DNA from: an uncultured Oscillospiraceae bacterium
Lineage (GTDB): Bacteria; Bacillota; Clostridia; Oscillospirales; Oscillospiraceae
Length of the DNA stretch: 64,000 nucleotides
NCBI GenBank assembly: GCA_905234625.1
Contig: CAJOIC010000010.1
Coordinates: 1-64,000, forward strand
Direction: 5' to 3'
Shown: piece by piece, positions 10,697 through 19,282 of the stretch
How the letters are laid out: the number at the start of each line of letters is the position of its first letter
How positions within the stretch are numbered: position 1 is the stretch's first letter
Made by a program: the position numbers and the translations under genes
The notes under the pieces: generated by a model
Databases searched by the model: none
Told to the model about the DNA's origin: nothing
What the model saw: only the letters and a program-made list of their open reading frames with translations

Positions 10697-11656
10697 ATGA
10701 AGAAGATCCTATCTTTCGCGCTGGTGCTGGCCATGTGCCTGTGCCTGTCCGCCGGGGCTCTGGCCGCCGGCTCTTACTCCGTGACCATCATCAACGGCAT
10801 GGACGGCTCCGTCTACGATACCTATGAGGTCGCCGACGGCGAGGACCTGGTCTTCACCATCTCCTGCTCCGCCCCCTGCGACATGGGACCCATCGCTGAC
10901 GGCGATGCCGGCTCCGGCGTCACCACCACCGACGGCGTCATCACCTACTCCAACATCACCCTGGGCGGTCCCAACCAGTATCCCACCGCCGAGACCGTCA
11001 CCATCACCGGCATCAAGTCCGACGCCACCGTGACCATCACCCCCAACCCCGACGAGGTGGACTCTCAGTTCCCCGCCGTCACCGAGGGTGCGGCCGCCGC
11101 GGGCGGCTCCGGCGAGGCCTCCTCCGACGAGCCCTCCGGCGAGGCTTCCGGCGAGGCTTCCGGCGAGGAATATCCCCTCTTCGACGAGTACAAGGAATAC
11201 CTCTATGAGACCATGATGAAGGATTCCTTCTGGCAGGGCAACGAGGCCAACCTCCGGGCCGGTCTTGACGCCGCCACCAGCCCCCTGGATGAGTCCATCC
11301 AGAACTTCACCGGCTCCGGCGACGTGGACCAGGCCCCCGCGGGCGTGGTCTTCCCCATGACCTATGACGCCTGGTACGCCGAGAACGGCGGCGCGGCCGC
11401 TGCGAGCGGTGCGAGCGGTGCGGGCGCTGCCGGCGCCGCCGACCCCGAGCAGGCCTACAAGGAATACCTCCACGAGTGGCTGATCGCCGAGGACGAGGTC
11501 AACGCCACCATGACCGAGGAGATCCGCGAGAACGAGTTCATGCCCCTCATCTGGGCCGGTGACTACACCACCTTCCCCGCCGAGATGCTCTGGAACGGCA
11601 TGCTGGAGAACGGCTCCCCCCTGACCTTCGACGAGTGGCTGGCCCAGAACGGCTGA
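10697..11656 (+). CDS. Secreted protein with two copies of a YPxFDEY...YDxW module
   Basis: The 319-residue product begins with a Sec signal peptide (MKKILSFALVLAMCLCLSAG, cleavage near ALAA-GSY). Residues 25-130 form a beta-rich domain (YSVTIINGMDGSVYDTYEV). A Ser/Gly/Glu linker with repeated SGEAS units follows. Two related modules of about 75 residues end the protein: residues 159-235 (YPLFDEYKEYLYE to TYDAWYAENGG) and 249-319 (DPEQAYKEYLHEW to TFDEWLAQNG). The same module ends the large secreted protein at 25498-27429. GAGGAGG precedes the ATG. I do not recognise a named family; a cell-surface or assembly role is only inferred. A longer upstream frame exists but lacks signal-peptide sense. 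Confidence 0.85.
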   Translation: MKKILSFALVLAMCLCLSAGALAAGSYSVTIINGMDGSVYDTYEVADGEDLVFTISCSAPCDMGPIADGDAGSGVTTTDGVITYSNITLGGPNQYPTAETVTITGIKSDATVTITPNPDEVDSQFPAVTEGAAAAGGSGEASSDEPSGEASGEASGEEYPLFDEYKEYLYETMMKDSFWQGNEANLRAGLDAATSPLDESIQNFTGSGDVDQAPAGVVFPMTYDAWYAENGGAAAASGASGAGAAGAADPEQAYKEYLHEWLIAEDEVNATMTEEIRENEFMPLIWAGDYTTFPAEMLWNGMLENGSPLTFDEWLAQNG

Positions 11657-11671
11657 CACTTCCCAACCTAT

Positions 11672-11704
11672 AAAAAAGCGGTGCCTTGCGGCACCGCTTT
11701 TTTT
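11672..11704. terminator. Bidirectional terminator between convergent genes
   Basis: AAAAAAGCGGTGCC, loop TTGC, GGCACCGCTTTTTTT. It serves the + strand secreted protein gene and the - strand corA gene, whose stop overlaps its edge. Confidence 0.95.
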
Positions 11705-12641
11705 ACCACCATTTTTTCTTTTTCATGTACACGATCATGAACACCACAACGGCGGCGCTGAGGGCCAACACGGCGGGGATGCCGTACTGCCATTTCAGCA
11801 TGGGCATGTTCACGAAGTTCATGCCGAACCAGCCGGTGATGAGGGTCAGGGGCATGAAGATGGAGCTGATGACGGTCAGGACCTTCATGGTGTTGTTGAG
11901 GTTCACGTCCAGCGTGGACTGATACGCCTCCCGGAGCTGGAGCACATTGTCCCCCAGCATGGTGACGTTCTGCATGAGGCGTTCGGCCTTGTCCCGGAAG
12001 ATGCGGAAGTACAGCAGTCCCGCCTCGGCAAAGAGGTCGTTCTCGTTGTTCAGGAGCTCCTGGGCGATGTCCATGAACTGTACGTAGTAGTTGCGCAGAT
12101 ACAACAGATCCGTCTTATACCCCAGCAGAGCCCGGTTGAAGTCCTCCTCCACCTCGCCCTCGAAGATGCTCTCCTCCAGCTTGTGGATATTGAACTCCAG
12201 GTCCTCCAGCACCCGGTTGTCCCGGGCGATGATGCTGTCCAGGAAGGCGTACACCAGCCGCTCCAGGGACACCGTGGAGGCGGGATAGCGGTTCAGGGCG
12301 CTCTTGAAGTTCGTGGAGGTGCTCATATCCCGGTCGTACACGTCCACCACCAGGAAGAAGTTCTTCTTCACATACACCGCCACGCAGTCCTCGTCGTCCT
12401 GGGGGTGCTTGGCGTCCGTCACGGTGATGGTGGAGAAGCAGTAGTCCTCGTACACCGCGATACTGGAGCGGAAATACCGCCGTTCCTCCTGGCACTGGTC
12501 CAGGGTGGCCTTGGAGAAGCCGAACTTCCGGTAGCAGTCCTTCAGCCGGGACAGGGTGATATATCCGGCGGTGATGCGCTCCGGGTCGATATTCCTCTCG
12601 TCGATGAGTTTCATGCCGGACGGCCCGAATTCATAGAACAT
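11703..12641 (-). CDS. CorA-family magnesium transporter
   Basis: The 312-residue protein ends in two transmembrane helices with the CorA signature GMN (WFGMNFVNMP) between them and a basic C-terminal tail (KKKKWW). The long N-terminal part is the cytoplasmic funnel, with helices such as LYLRNYYVQFMDIAQELL. CorA pentamers carry Mg2+ (or Co2+/Ni2+) across the membrane. I place the start at ATG 12641 (MFYEFGPSG) because GGAAGGTGAT lies at the right distance; the longer TTG start at 12656 overlaps that Shine-Dalgarno. The CorA/MIT family is certain; the exact ion is not shown by sequence. Confidence 0.92.
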   Translation of the reverse strand: MFYEFGPSGMKLIDERNIDPERITAGYITLSRLKDCYRKFGFSKATLDQCQEERRYFRSSIAVYEDYCFSTITVTDAKHPQDDEDCVAVYVKKNFFLVVDVYDRDMSTSTNFKSALNRYPASTVSLERLVYAFLDSIIARDNRVLEDLEFNIHKLEESIFEGEVEEDFNRALLGYKTDLLYLRNYYVQFMDIAQELLNNENDLFAEAGLLYFRIFRDKAERLMQNVTMLGDNVLQLREAYQSTLDVNLNNTMKVLTVISSIFMPLTLITGWFGMNFVNMPMLKWQYGIPAVLALSAAVVVFMIVYMKKKKWW

Positions 12642-12656
12642 AGCATCACCTTCCAA

Positions 12657-12778
12657 ACCTTATCGAGAATCAGAACCGCTGAGAGATTTTGTTCCCCGGC
12701 AAAGATGTTTTTTCGCAGGCGTACCGCGAGTACGTCAAGAAAAATCAGCGAAGCATGGGGGCAAAAGAGCCAGCGCGT
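12657..12778. other. Unexplained 122-bp gap between cysS and corA
   Basis: No convincing gene or promoter is visible. A short imperfect dyad (GGCGTAC, loop CGCGA, GTACGTC with one wobble, near 12718-12736) and a purine/pyrimidine-rich segment are the only structures seen. One + frame is open across it but runs into an obvious shadow of cysS. Confidence 0.4.
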
Positions 12779-14179
12779 TCATATTTTATGCCACTTTACA
12801 CCCTGCGGCGTATCCTCCAGGATGATGCCCCGGGCCTTGAGCTCGTCGCGGATGCGGTCCGCCTCCGCCCAGTTCTTGGCCTTACGGGCGGCCTGACGGG
12901 CGGCGATCATCTCCTCGATCTCCGCGTCCAGGGAGCTCTCCTCTCCGAAGGGGATGCCCAGCACGCCGCACAGCTCCAGGAAGATGTCCCGGCAGCCAGC
13001 CGCCAGAGCCTTGGTGGGATCGGCGGCGGGGGATACCGCGGCGTTCACGTCCCGGACCAGTTCGAATATGACAGATACGCCGTCGGCGGTATTGAAGTCG
13101 TCGTCCATGACCTCAATGAAGCGATCCCGGTACTTGCCGAGCCCCGCGATAAACGCGGCGTCCGCCTCGGACAGCGCGCCGTCCCGGCCGTTTTCCGCGA
13201 AGAAATCCAGGTTCTCCTTGGCGGTCCTGAGGCGCTCCAGGGCGTTTCCGGACTGCTCCAGGATATCCGCAGAGTAGTTCAGCGGGGAGCGGTAGTGGCT
13301 CATGAGCATGAACAGGCGGATGCAGTCATAGCCATATACCGCCGCGGCCTCCCGGACGGTGAAGAAGTTGCCGAGGGATTTCGACATCTTCTTGTTATCT
13401 ACGTTGATGAAGCCGTTATGGAGCCAGTAGTTCACGAACTTCACGCCGTTGGCCGCCTCGGACTGGGCGATCTCGTTCTCGTGGTGGGGGAAGGCCAGGT
13501 CCATGCCGCCGGCGTGGATGTCGATGGTCTTGCCCAGGTAGCGGTTCGACATGGCGGAGCACTCGATATGCCAGCCGGGCCGGCCCATGCCCCAGGGGGA
13601 CTCCCAGGCGGGCTCGCCGGGCTTGGCGGCCTTCCAGAGGGCGAAGTCCATGGGGTTTTCCTTGATATCGTTCACCTCGATACGGGCGCCGGCCTGGAGC
13701 TCCTCGAGATTCTGATGGCTGAGCTTTCCGTAGTCGGCGAACTTCAGCGTGCGGTAATACACGTCCCCGTCCTTCTCGTAGGCGTAGCCTTTTTCGATGA
13801 GGGTCTCGATGATCTCGATGATCTGGGGGATATTCTCGGTCGCCTTGGGGTGGACGGTGGCCTCCCGGACGCCCAGGGCCTTCACGTCGGTCCAGTATTC
13901 GGCGATGTACTTCTCCGCCACCTCCGCGGAGGAGATGCCCTCCTCGTTGGCGCGCTTGATGATCTTGTCGTCCACATCCGTGAAGTTCTGCACGAAGGTC
14001 ACGTCGTAGCCCCGGTACTCGAGATACCGGCGCAGGACGTCGAACATGATGATGGGACGGGCGTTGCCCACGTGGATGTAGTTGTACACCGTGGGACCGC
14101 AGCAATACATGCGGACCTTCCCCTCCTCGATGGGGACGAACTCTTCCTTCCGCATGGTCATATCGTTGTAGAATTGCAT
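12779..14179 (-). CDS. cysS: Cysteine--tRNA ligase
   Basis: The 466-residue class I synthetase has the zinc-site [17 protein letters not shown] (HVGN at 36-39) and KMSKS at 264-268 ([13 protein letters not shown]). The zinc-binding WHIECS and the [11 protein letters not shown] motifs are present, and the C-terminal helical anticodon domain is complete. It charges tRNA-Cys. AAGGAGAATAG stands before the ATG. The 83-base gap to rimO upstream is too short for a T-box leader. Confidence 0.97.
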   Translation of the reverse strand: MQFYNDMTMRKEEFVPIEEGKVRMYCCGPTVYNYIHVGNARPIIMFDVLRRYLEYRGYDVTFVQNFTDVDDKIIKRANEEGISSAEVAEKYIAEYWTDVKALGVREATVHPKATENIPQIIEIIETLIEKGYAYEKDGDVYYRTLKFADYGKLSHQNLEELQAGARIEVNDIKENPMDFALWKAAKPGEPAWESPWGMGRPGWHIECSAMSNRYLGKTIDIHAGGMDLAFPHHENEIAQSEAANGVKFVNYWLHNGFINVDNKKMSKSLGNFFTVREAAAVYGYDCIRLFMLMSHYRSPLNYSADILEQSGNALERLRTAKENLDFFAENGRDGALSEADAAFIAGLGKYRDRFIEVMDDDFNTADGVSVIFELVRDVNAAVSPAADPTKALAAGCRDIFLELCGVLGIPFGEESSLDAEIEEMIAARQAARKAKNWAEADRIRDELKARGIILEDTPQGVKWHKI

Positions 14180-14262
14180 GATCTATTCTCCTTCGTTGTC
14201 GTTCGTGAACCGAAACGTGATCGTACTACCATGACATCATATTCACGGCGGCGGAAAAAGGT

Positions 14263-15564
14263 TTATACGGCTTCCCCCGTCAGACAGCCGTTCTCCGCCC
14301 CGGTGATCCGCACCCGGACAAAGTCCCCGGGCGCCGCCTCCCCCGAGAAATACACCTGCTCGTCGATGTCCGGGGAGTCGGCGTAGCGCCGCCCGACCCA
14401 GAGTCCGTCTTCCATGCCCTCACAGAGGATATCGAAGATACAGCCGATCTGACGCCGGTCGTATTCGTCCATGATGCGGTTCTGGAGCGCCATGACCCTG
14501 TCCCGGCGCGCCTCGGCCTCCTCGGTGGTGCATCGGTCCGTCATGACCGCGGCGTCGGTGCCCTCCTGCGGAGAGTACACAAAAACGCCCGCCCGTTCGA
14601 GGCGGTTCTCCTCCAGGAAATCCATGAGCTCCGTAAGCTCCTCCTCCCCCTCGCCGGGCAGGCCGACGATGAGGCTCGTGCGCAGCACCACCTCCGGGAT
14701 CCGGTCCCGGAGCTTCCGGATGAGGGCTTCGATGGAGGCCTTGGTCTCCGGACGGCGCATCCGCCGCAGGATACTGTCGTTCACATGCTGGATGGGCATG
14801 TCGAGATACTTCACGATCTTCTTCTCCGACGCGATGAGGTCGATGAGCTCGTCCGTCATCTCGTGGGGATAGAGGTAGTGGAGCCGGATCCACCGGATGC
14901 CCTCGATCTGCGAGAGCTCCCGGAGCAGCGTGCAGAGGGTGGTGCCGTCCCGGAAGTCCTTCCCGTAGTGGGTCAGGTTCTGGGCCACCAGAATGAGCTC
15001 CTTCACGCCGCCCTCCGCCAGGGCCCTTGCCTCCCGCACCACGGCCTCCACGGGCCGGGAGCGGTACCTGCCCCGGATGGAGGGGATGACGCAGTAGGCG
15101 CAGCGATTGTCGCAGCCGTCCGCGGCCTTGATGTAGGCCCAGGCGGGGCCGGTGGAAATGGCCCGGTCCAGCTCCGGCAGGGGGGCGTTCTTGTCCAGGA
15201 ACCGGGCGAAATGCGTCTCCCCGGATTCCAGCGCCTCCACGATGTCCGGGAAGCTCCCCGTGCCCAGCACGGCGTCGATCTCAGGAAGCTCCCGCAGGAT
15301 ATCCCCCTGGTACCGCTGGGGCAGACAGCCCGTCACTACCAGGCGGCGCAGGGAGCCGGTGTTTTTCAGCTCCGCCAGCTCCAGGATGGCGTCGATGGCC
15401 TCCTGCTGGGCGGCCTCGATGAAGGCGCAGGTATTCACCACCGCGGCCTCGGCCTCGGCGGGATCGTCCACGATCTCATGCCCGGCGGCGGTAACGAGCG
15501 CCACCATCTGCTCGGAGTCTATGAGGTTTTTCGCGCATCCCAGGGATGTGAATGATACTTTCAT
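14263..15564 (-). CDS. rimO: Ribosomal protein S12 methylthiotransferase RimO
   Basis: The 433-residue protein has the three-domain methylthiotransferase layout: an N-terminal domain with three cluster cysteines (SLGCAKN, VVNTCAF, TGCLPQ), a radical SAM domain with CxxxCxxC (DGCDNRCAYCVIPS) and a C-terminal TRAM domain. The start MKVSFTSLGCAKNLIDSE is typical of RimO and separates it from MiaB. It adds a methylthio group to an aspartate of ribosomal protein S12. GAGGAAAAGC precedes the ATG. The gap upstream (15565-15646) holds one copy of the 47-bp repeat. Confidence 0.95.
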   Translation of the reverse strand: MKVSFTSLGCAKNLIDSEQMVALVTAAGHEIVDDPAEAEAAVVNTCAFIEAAQQEAIDAILELAELKNTGSLRRLVVTGCLPQRYQGDILRELPEIDAVLGTGSFPDIVEALESGETHFARFLDKNAPLPELDRAISTGPAWAYIKAADGCDNRCAYCVIPSIRGRYRSRPVEAVVREARALAEGGVKELILVAQNLTHYGKDFRDGTTLCTLLRELSQIEGIRWIRLHYLYPHEMTDELIDLIASEKKIVKYLDMPIQHVNDSILRRMRRPETKASIEALIRKLRDRIPEVVLRTSLIVGLPGEGEEELTELMDFLEENRLERAGVFVYSPQEGTDAAVMTDRCTTEEAEARRDRVMALQNRIMDEYDRRQIGCIFDILCEGMEDGLWVGRRYADSPDIDEQVYFSGEAAPGDFVRVRITGAENGCLTGEAV

Positions 15565-15599
15565 GCTTTTCCTCGTCTTTTAGACGTAAGCCCGTCCTT

Positions 15600-15646
15600 C
15601 GTTGCCGGGCGCAAATACCCCGGTCGACTGAGCCGTCAGTGCGAAT
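15600..15646 (-). repeat. 47-bp intercistronic repeat, copy A
   Basis: Read on the - strand it starts ATTCGCAC directly after the recX TGA stop, has a 25-base variable core and ends TGCGCCCGGCAACG. The core can fold (ACTGA ... TCAGT). It has the same length and conserved ends as copies at 20775-20821 and 27487-27533. Confidence 0.85.
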
Positions 15647-16201
15647 TCAATAATCGTCCTTATCCGCGCCGAAGCGGACCAGGGCCGCCCGGATGTCGTC
15701 CCAGGAATAGCCCTTGCGATAGAGGAAATTCGCCGCCTTGTCCCGCTCTCTGCGGTCCGAGGGGTCCTTTCCCCGGAGCTTCGACGCCAGGAGCCGGTCG
15801 ATGGCGCCGGTATCCTCGGGAAGCTCCTCCATGGCGTCGTCCCACAGCTCCTTGGGCACCCCCCGGTGGATGAACTCCGTGCGGATGCGGCCCGGTCCAT
15901 AACCCATGGCGGCGTAGTGCCGGACGATGCTCCCGGCGTACTCCGGGTCATTTATGAAGCCGTAATCCACGCACAGGGCGATCACGGTGTCGATATCCGC
16001 CTCCGACGCGCCCTTTGCCCGGAGCTTGTCCCGCACTTCCTTTTCGGAGTGGGGACGCTTGAGATACTCCACGGCCCATCGCTTCGCCCGCTCCAGAGGC
16101 GATTGCTCCGGGGTTTTTTCCCGGCCCATGGCCCGCTCGGTCTCCTCCGCGGGGTCGTTCAGCACCGAACGGACCGTATATCGGTCTCTCTCCGGCGGCA
16201 T
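15647..16201 (-). CDS. recX: Regulatory protein RecX
   Basis: This 184-residue protein has the three-helix repeats of RecX (WAVEYLKRPHSEKEVRDKLRAKGAS, then YGPGRIRTEFIHRGVP and NFLYRKGYSWDDIRAAL). RecX binds RecA filaments and limits their growth. Its ATG overlaps the recA TAA stop by one base (TAATG), so the two are translationally coupled. The start could be a few residues downstream, but the coupling favours this one. Confidence 0.93.
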   Translation of the reverse strand: MPPERDRYTVRSVLNDPAEETERAMGREKTPEQSPLERAKRWAVEYLKRPHSEKEVRDKLRAKGASEADIDTVIALCVDYGFINDPEYAGSIVRHYAAMGYGPGRIRTEFIHRGVPKELWDDAMEELPEDTGAIDRLLASKLRGKDPSDRRERDKAANFLYRKGYSWDDIRAALVRFGADKDDY

Positions 16202-17313
16202 TATTCGCCGCTGCCGTCGTCAAAATCGTCGGCGGAGACGTCGATGGCCCGGCCCGCGGCCTTAGCGGCCTTCAGCGCCTGGGGGCTCATGAGCTTATAA
16301 GCGTTCTCCCTAATTGACGCCTCCAGCTCGTCGGCCTTGTCGGGATTCTCCATGAGGAACTCCTTGACGCTCTCCCGGCCCTGGATGCGCTCGCCGCAGA
16401 CGGTGAACCAGGCCCCGGCCTTCTCGATGAGCTCCAGGCGCACGCCCAGGTCCACGATCTCGCCGATCTTGGAGATGCCCTCGCCGTAGACCACGTCGAA
16501 CTGGGCCTCCTTGAAGGGGGGCGCGACCTTGTTCTTCACGATCTTCACCCGGGTGCGGTTGCCCACCATCTCGTCGCCGGACTTGATGGTCTCCACCCGA
16601 CGCACATCCAGGCGGACGCTGGAATAGTATTTCAGCGCGCGGCCGCCGGGGGTGGTCTCGGGGTTGCCGTACATGACGCCGATCTTCTCGCGCAGCTGAT
16701 TGATGAAGATGACGATGGTGTTGGTCTTGGACACGATGCCCGCCAGCTTCCGCAGGGCCTGGCTCATGAGCCGGGCCAGCACGCCCACGGAGGAGTCGCC
16801 CATCTCGCCCTCCAGCTCCGAGCGGGGCAGCAGCGCCGCCACGGAGTCCACCACGATCACGTCGATGGCGCCGGAGCGGACCAGGGCCTCGGTGATCTGC
16901 AGGGCCTGCTCCGCGGTGTCCGGCTGGGAGATGAGGAGGTTGTCGATATCCACGCCCACCGCCCGGGCATACGCGGGTTCCAGAGCGTGCTCCACGTCGA
17001 TGTACGCGGCCTCGCCGCCGCCCTTCTGGGCGGAGGCTACGATGTGCAGGGCCAGGGTGGTCTTGCCGCTGGCCTCGGGGCCGTAGATCTCCACGATGCG
17101 CCCTCTGGGGACGCCGCCGATGCCCAGGGCGATGTCCAGGCCCAGGGAGCCCGTGGGGATCGCCTCCACGTTCACGGGGATATCCTCGCCGAGGCGCATG
17201 ATGGCGCCCTTGCCGTAATCCTTCTCGATCTGATGCAGCGCCGTCTCCAGCGCCTTCTTCTTGTCAGCCGCCTGTCCCACCGGGGTGATGGGCGCTTTCT
17301 TGTTGGTAGCCAT
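16201..17313 (-). CDS. recA: Recombinase A
   Basis: The 370-residue RecA has Walker A GPEASGKT at residues 78-85, the Walker [12 protein letters not shown] segment, loop L1/L2 motifs ([19 protein letters not shown]) and an acidic C-terminus. It drives homologous recombination and LexA cleavage. AAGGAGAGAG precedes the ATG. It lies in a run prmC-recA-recX. I see no LexA box in the 33-base gap to prmC, so an SOS promoter, if any, lies further upstream or in prmC. Confidence 0.98.
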   Translation of the reverse strand: MATNKKAPITPVGQAADKKKALETALHQIEKDYGKGAIMRLGEDIPVNVEAIPTGSLGLDIALGIGGVPRGRIVEIYGPEASGKTTLALHIVASAQKGGGEAAYIDVEHALEPAYARAVGVDIDNLLISQPDTAEQALQITEALVRSGAIDVIVVDSVAALLPRSELEGEMGDSSVGVLARLMSQALRKLAGIVSKTNTIVIFINQLREKIGVMYGNPETTPGGRALKYYSSVRLDVRRVETIKSGDEMVGNRTRVKIVKNKVAPPFKEAQFDVVYGEGISKIGEIVDLGVRLELIEKAGAWFTVCGERIQGRESVKEFLMENPDKADELEASIRENAYKLMSPQALKAAKAAGRAIDVSADDFDDGSGE

Positions 17314-17346
17314 ATCTCTCTCCTTCTCGGCTGATCCCGCAGCCGC

Positions 17347-18222
17347 TTATTCTTCTTTTCCGGGGGCCAGGTGTCCCACGATGATCCGGTCGGTCCCGCC
17401 AGCGTCCCGGAGGGCGGAGATACCGGAAAAGCCCGCCGCCTTCAGGAGCGACTGCACCGTCTCGGACTGTCCCTCCCCGATCTCCAGCATAATCGTACCG
17501 CTGTCCTTTAAAACGGACTTCCACAGGGATATCACCGGGCGGATGATATCGAGGCCGTCCTCGCCGCCGTCCAGGGCCAGCACCGGCTCATAATCCCGGA
17601 CGGAGGCGTCCAGGGTCATGATCTCCGCCGTGGGGACGTAGGGGGCGTTGCAGGCCAGGAGATCGAATTTCCCCAGCAGCATGGGGGGCTTCTGGGTGGC
17701 GTCCGCATCGATGCACATGACCCGGGTGTCCAGACGGTTCTTCTGGACGTTCCGGCGGCAGACGGAGAGGGCGTTCCTGTCGTTATCCACCAGGATCACC
17801 TTGGACCCGGGCATTTTCACCGCCAGGGCGCAGCCTATGCAGCCGGATCCGGCGCACAGGTCCAGGATCCGGGGGCTGCCGTTGCGGCCCTCGAAGAGCT
17901 TGATGGCCGCCTCCACCAGGATCTCCGTGTCCGGCCGGGGGATGAGCACGTCCCGGGTGATCTCCAGGGGCACACCGTAGAACTCCCAGGCCCCGGTGAT
18001 ATACGCCACGGGCTCCCCCTCCAGCCGCCGCCGGATCATGTCCTGCACGGTCTGGTCAAAGCCGGACACCGCGTACAGGGGCAGATCCCGCATCAGCTGG
18101 GCCACGGTCTTTCCCGCGGCCTGTGCCACCATCAGCCGGGCCTCCATGCCGTAGGCCTCCACGCCCGCGTCCCGCAGGGCGCGGCGGGTGGCGATATAGA
18201 TGTCGTTATATGTCTTTGCCAT
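17347..18222 (-). CDS. prmC: Release factor N5-glutamine methyltransferase PrmC-like
   Basis: The 291-residue protein has the PrmC N-terminal helical domain (MEARLMVAQAAGKT) and a Rossmann methyltransferase domain with the SAM motif ILDLCAGSGCIGCALAV. PrmC methylates the GGQ glutamine of peptide-release factors. The usual catalytic NPPY is NAPY here (LACNAPYVPTAEI), a change also met in some PrmC-like proteins. Context supports prmC: it sits just downstream of the DUF1385 gene, as in many Firmicutes, although prfA is not next to it here. Confidence 0.88.
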   Translation of the reverse strand: MAKTYNDIYIATRRALRDAGVEAYGMEARLMVAQAAGKTVAQLMRDLPLYAVSGFDQTVQDMIRRRLEGEPVAYITGAWEFYGVPLEITRDVLIPRPDTEILVEAAIKLFEGRNGSPRILDLCAGSGCIGCALAVKMPGSKVILVDNDRNALSVCRRNVQKNRLDTRVMCIDADATQKPPMLLGKFDLLACNAPYVPTAEIMTLDASVRDYEPVLALDGGEDGLDIIRPVISLWKSVLKDSGTIMLEIGEGQSETVQSLLKAAGFSGISALRDAGGTDRIIVGHLAPGKEE

Positions 18223-18255
18223 AGCTCATTTCTCTGTCTCTTCAGCGCCGCCGGG

Positions 18256-19224
18256 TCAGAGGGCGTCCGCGCCCTGCACGTCGGGGATCACCAGCTTGAG
18301 GGCGGTGATGGCCACCTCGATCATGGAATCGTCCGGCTCCTTGGTGGTGATATGCTGCAGCTGCTTCCCCGGCCAGGAGAGGACCCGGGCGAAGGCCAGG
18401 TCGTCGTGCCGGCCCAGCCAGCGGTTGAGCTCATAGGTCAGGGCCACCACCACCGGCAGCAGGCACAGCTTCAGGAGCATCCGCAGGAAGACGTTGTCCA
18501 CCCCCAGAAAGGCGTTCACAAGGATGAACACGAAGATGGAGATGATGGCCACCACCAGGATGAAGCTGGTGCCGCAGCGGGGATGGAAGCGGCTCTGCTT
18601 CCGCACGTTCTCCACGGTGAGCTCCTCCCGGTGCTCGTAGCAGAAGATGGTCTTGTGCTCCGCGCCGTGATAGGAGAACAGGCGCTTTATGTCCTTCATC
18701 TGGCTGACGCCGTACATGTACGCCAGCAGGATCACGATCTTCACGACGCCCTCCAGGAGGGTCCGCAGGCCGTCGTGCCCCTCCCGCAGGCCGGGGATGA
18801 GACCGACAAGCAGCGTGGGCAGGAAGATGAAGAGCCCCACCGCCAGGGCCAGACCCATCACCATGGCGATGCCGATGATGATCTTCTCCGCCTTCTCGGA
18901 GCCCACCTTCTCCTCGATCCACTGATCCAGCTTGGAGGGCTCCTCCTGCTCCTCCTCGGGCAGGAAGGAGGCGGAATAGGTCAGGGCCTTCATGCCCTTG
19001 GCCATACTGTCGATGAAGTTCACCACGCCCCGGATGAAGGGCCAGCCCAGCCAGGGGTGCTTTTCCTTGATGAGGTGGAGCTCCTCCACCTTCGTGACGA
19101 GGTCGCCGTCCTGGTTGCGGATGACGATGGACTGCTTATCCACGCCGCGCATGAGGATGCCCTCGATGAGGGCCTGTCCGCCGATGGATGTGCGGAAGGC
19201 GCCGCAGCTCTGTTCTTTTGCCAT
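18256..19224 (-). CDS. DUF1385 membrane protein (YqhQ-like)
   Basis: The 322-residue protein has the DUF1385 signature: GGQALIEGILMRG at residues 15-27 and an AEHKTIFCYEH segment near 192, with several transmembrane helices in between and after (GIAMVMGLALAVGLFIFL, FILVVAIISIFVFILVNAFL). The biochemical role is unknown; the family keeps company with prmC and prfA in clostridia and bacilli. The Shine-Dalgarno (AAAGGT) is about 13 bases from the ATG, rather far. Confidence 0.9.
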   Translation of the reverse strand: MAKEQSCGAFRTSIGGQALIEGILMRGVDKQSIVIRNQDGDLVTKVEELHLIKEKHPWLGWPFIRGVVNFIDSMAKGMKALTYSASFLPEEEQEEPSKLDQWIEEKVGSEKAEKIIIGIAMVMGLALAVGLFIFLPTLLVGLIPGLREGHDGLRTLLEGVVKIVILLAYMYGVSQMKDIKRLFSYHGAEHKTIFCYEHREELTVENVRKQSRFHPRCGTSFILVVAIISIFVFILVNAFLGVDNVFLRMLLKLCLLPVVVALTYELNRWLGRHDDLAFARVLSWPGKQLQHITTKEPDDSMIEVAITALKLVIPDVQGADAL

Positions 19225-19282
19225 AGTCAGTAATCGGACCTTTCTGTGTATGTTTCAGGATGACTGTCGTGATCGGGCGCAG

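Noticed and set aside
12657-15600. T-box riboswitches upstream of the tRNA-synthetase genes (cysS, glnS, valS)
   Set aside because: The leaders are 0 to about 135 bases and no specifier hairpin or T-box core sequence is visible.
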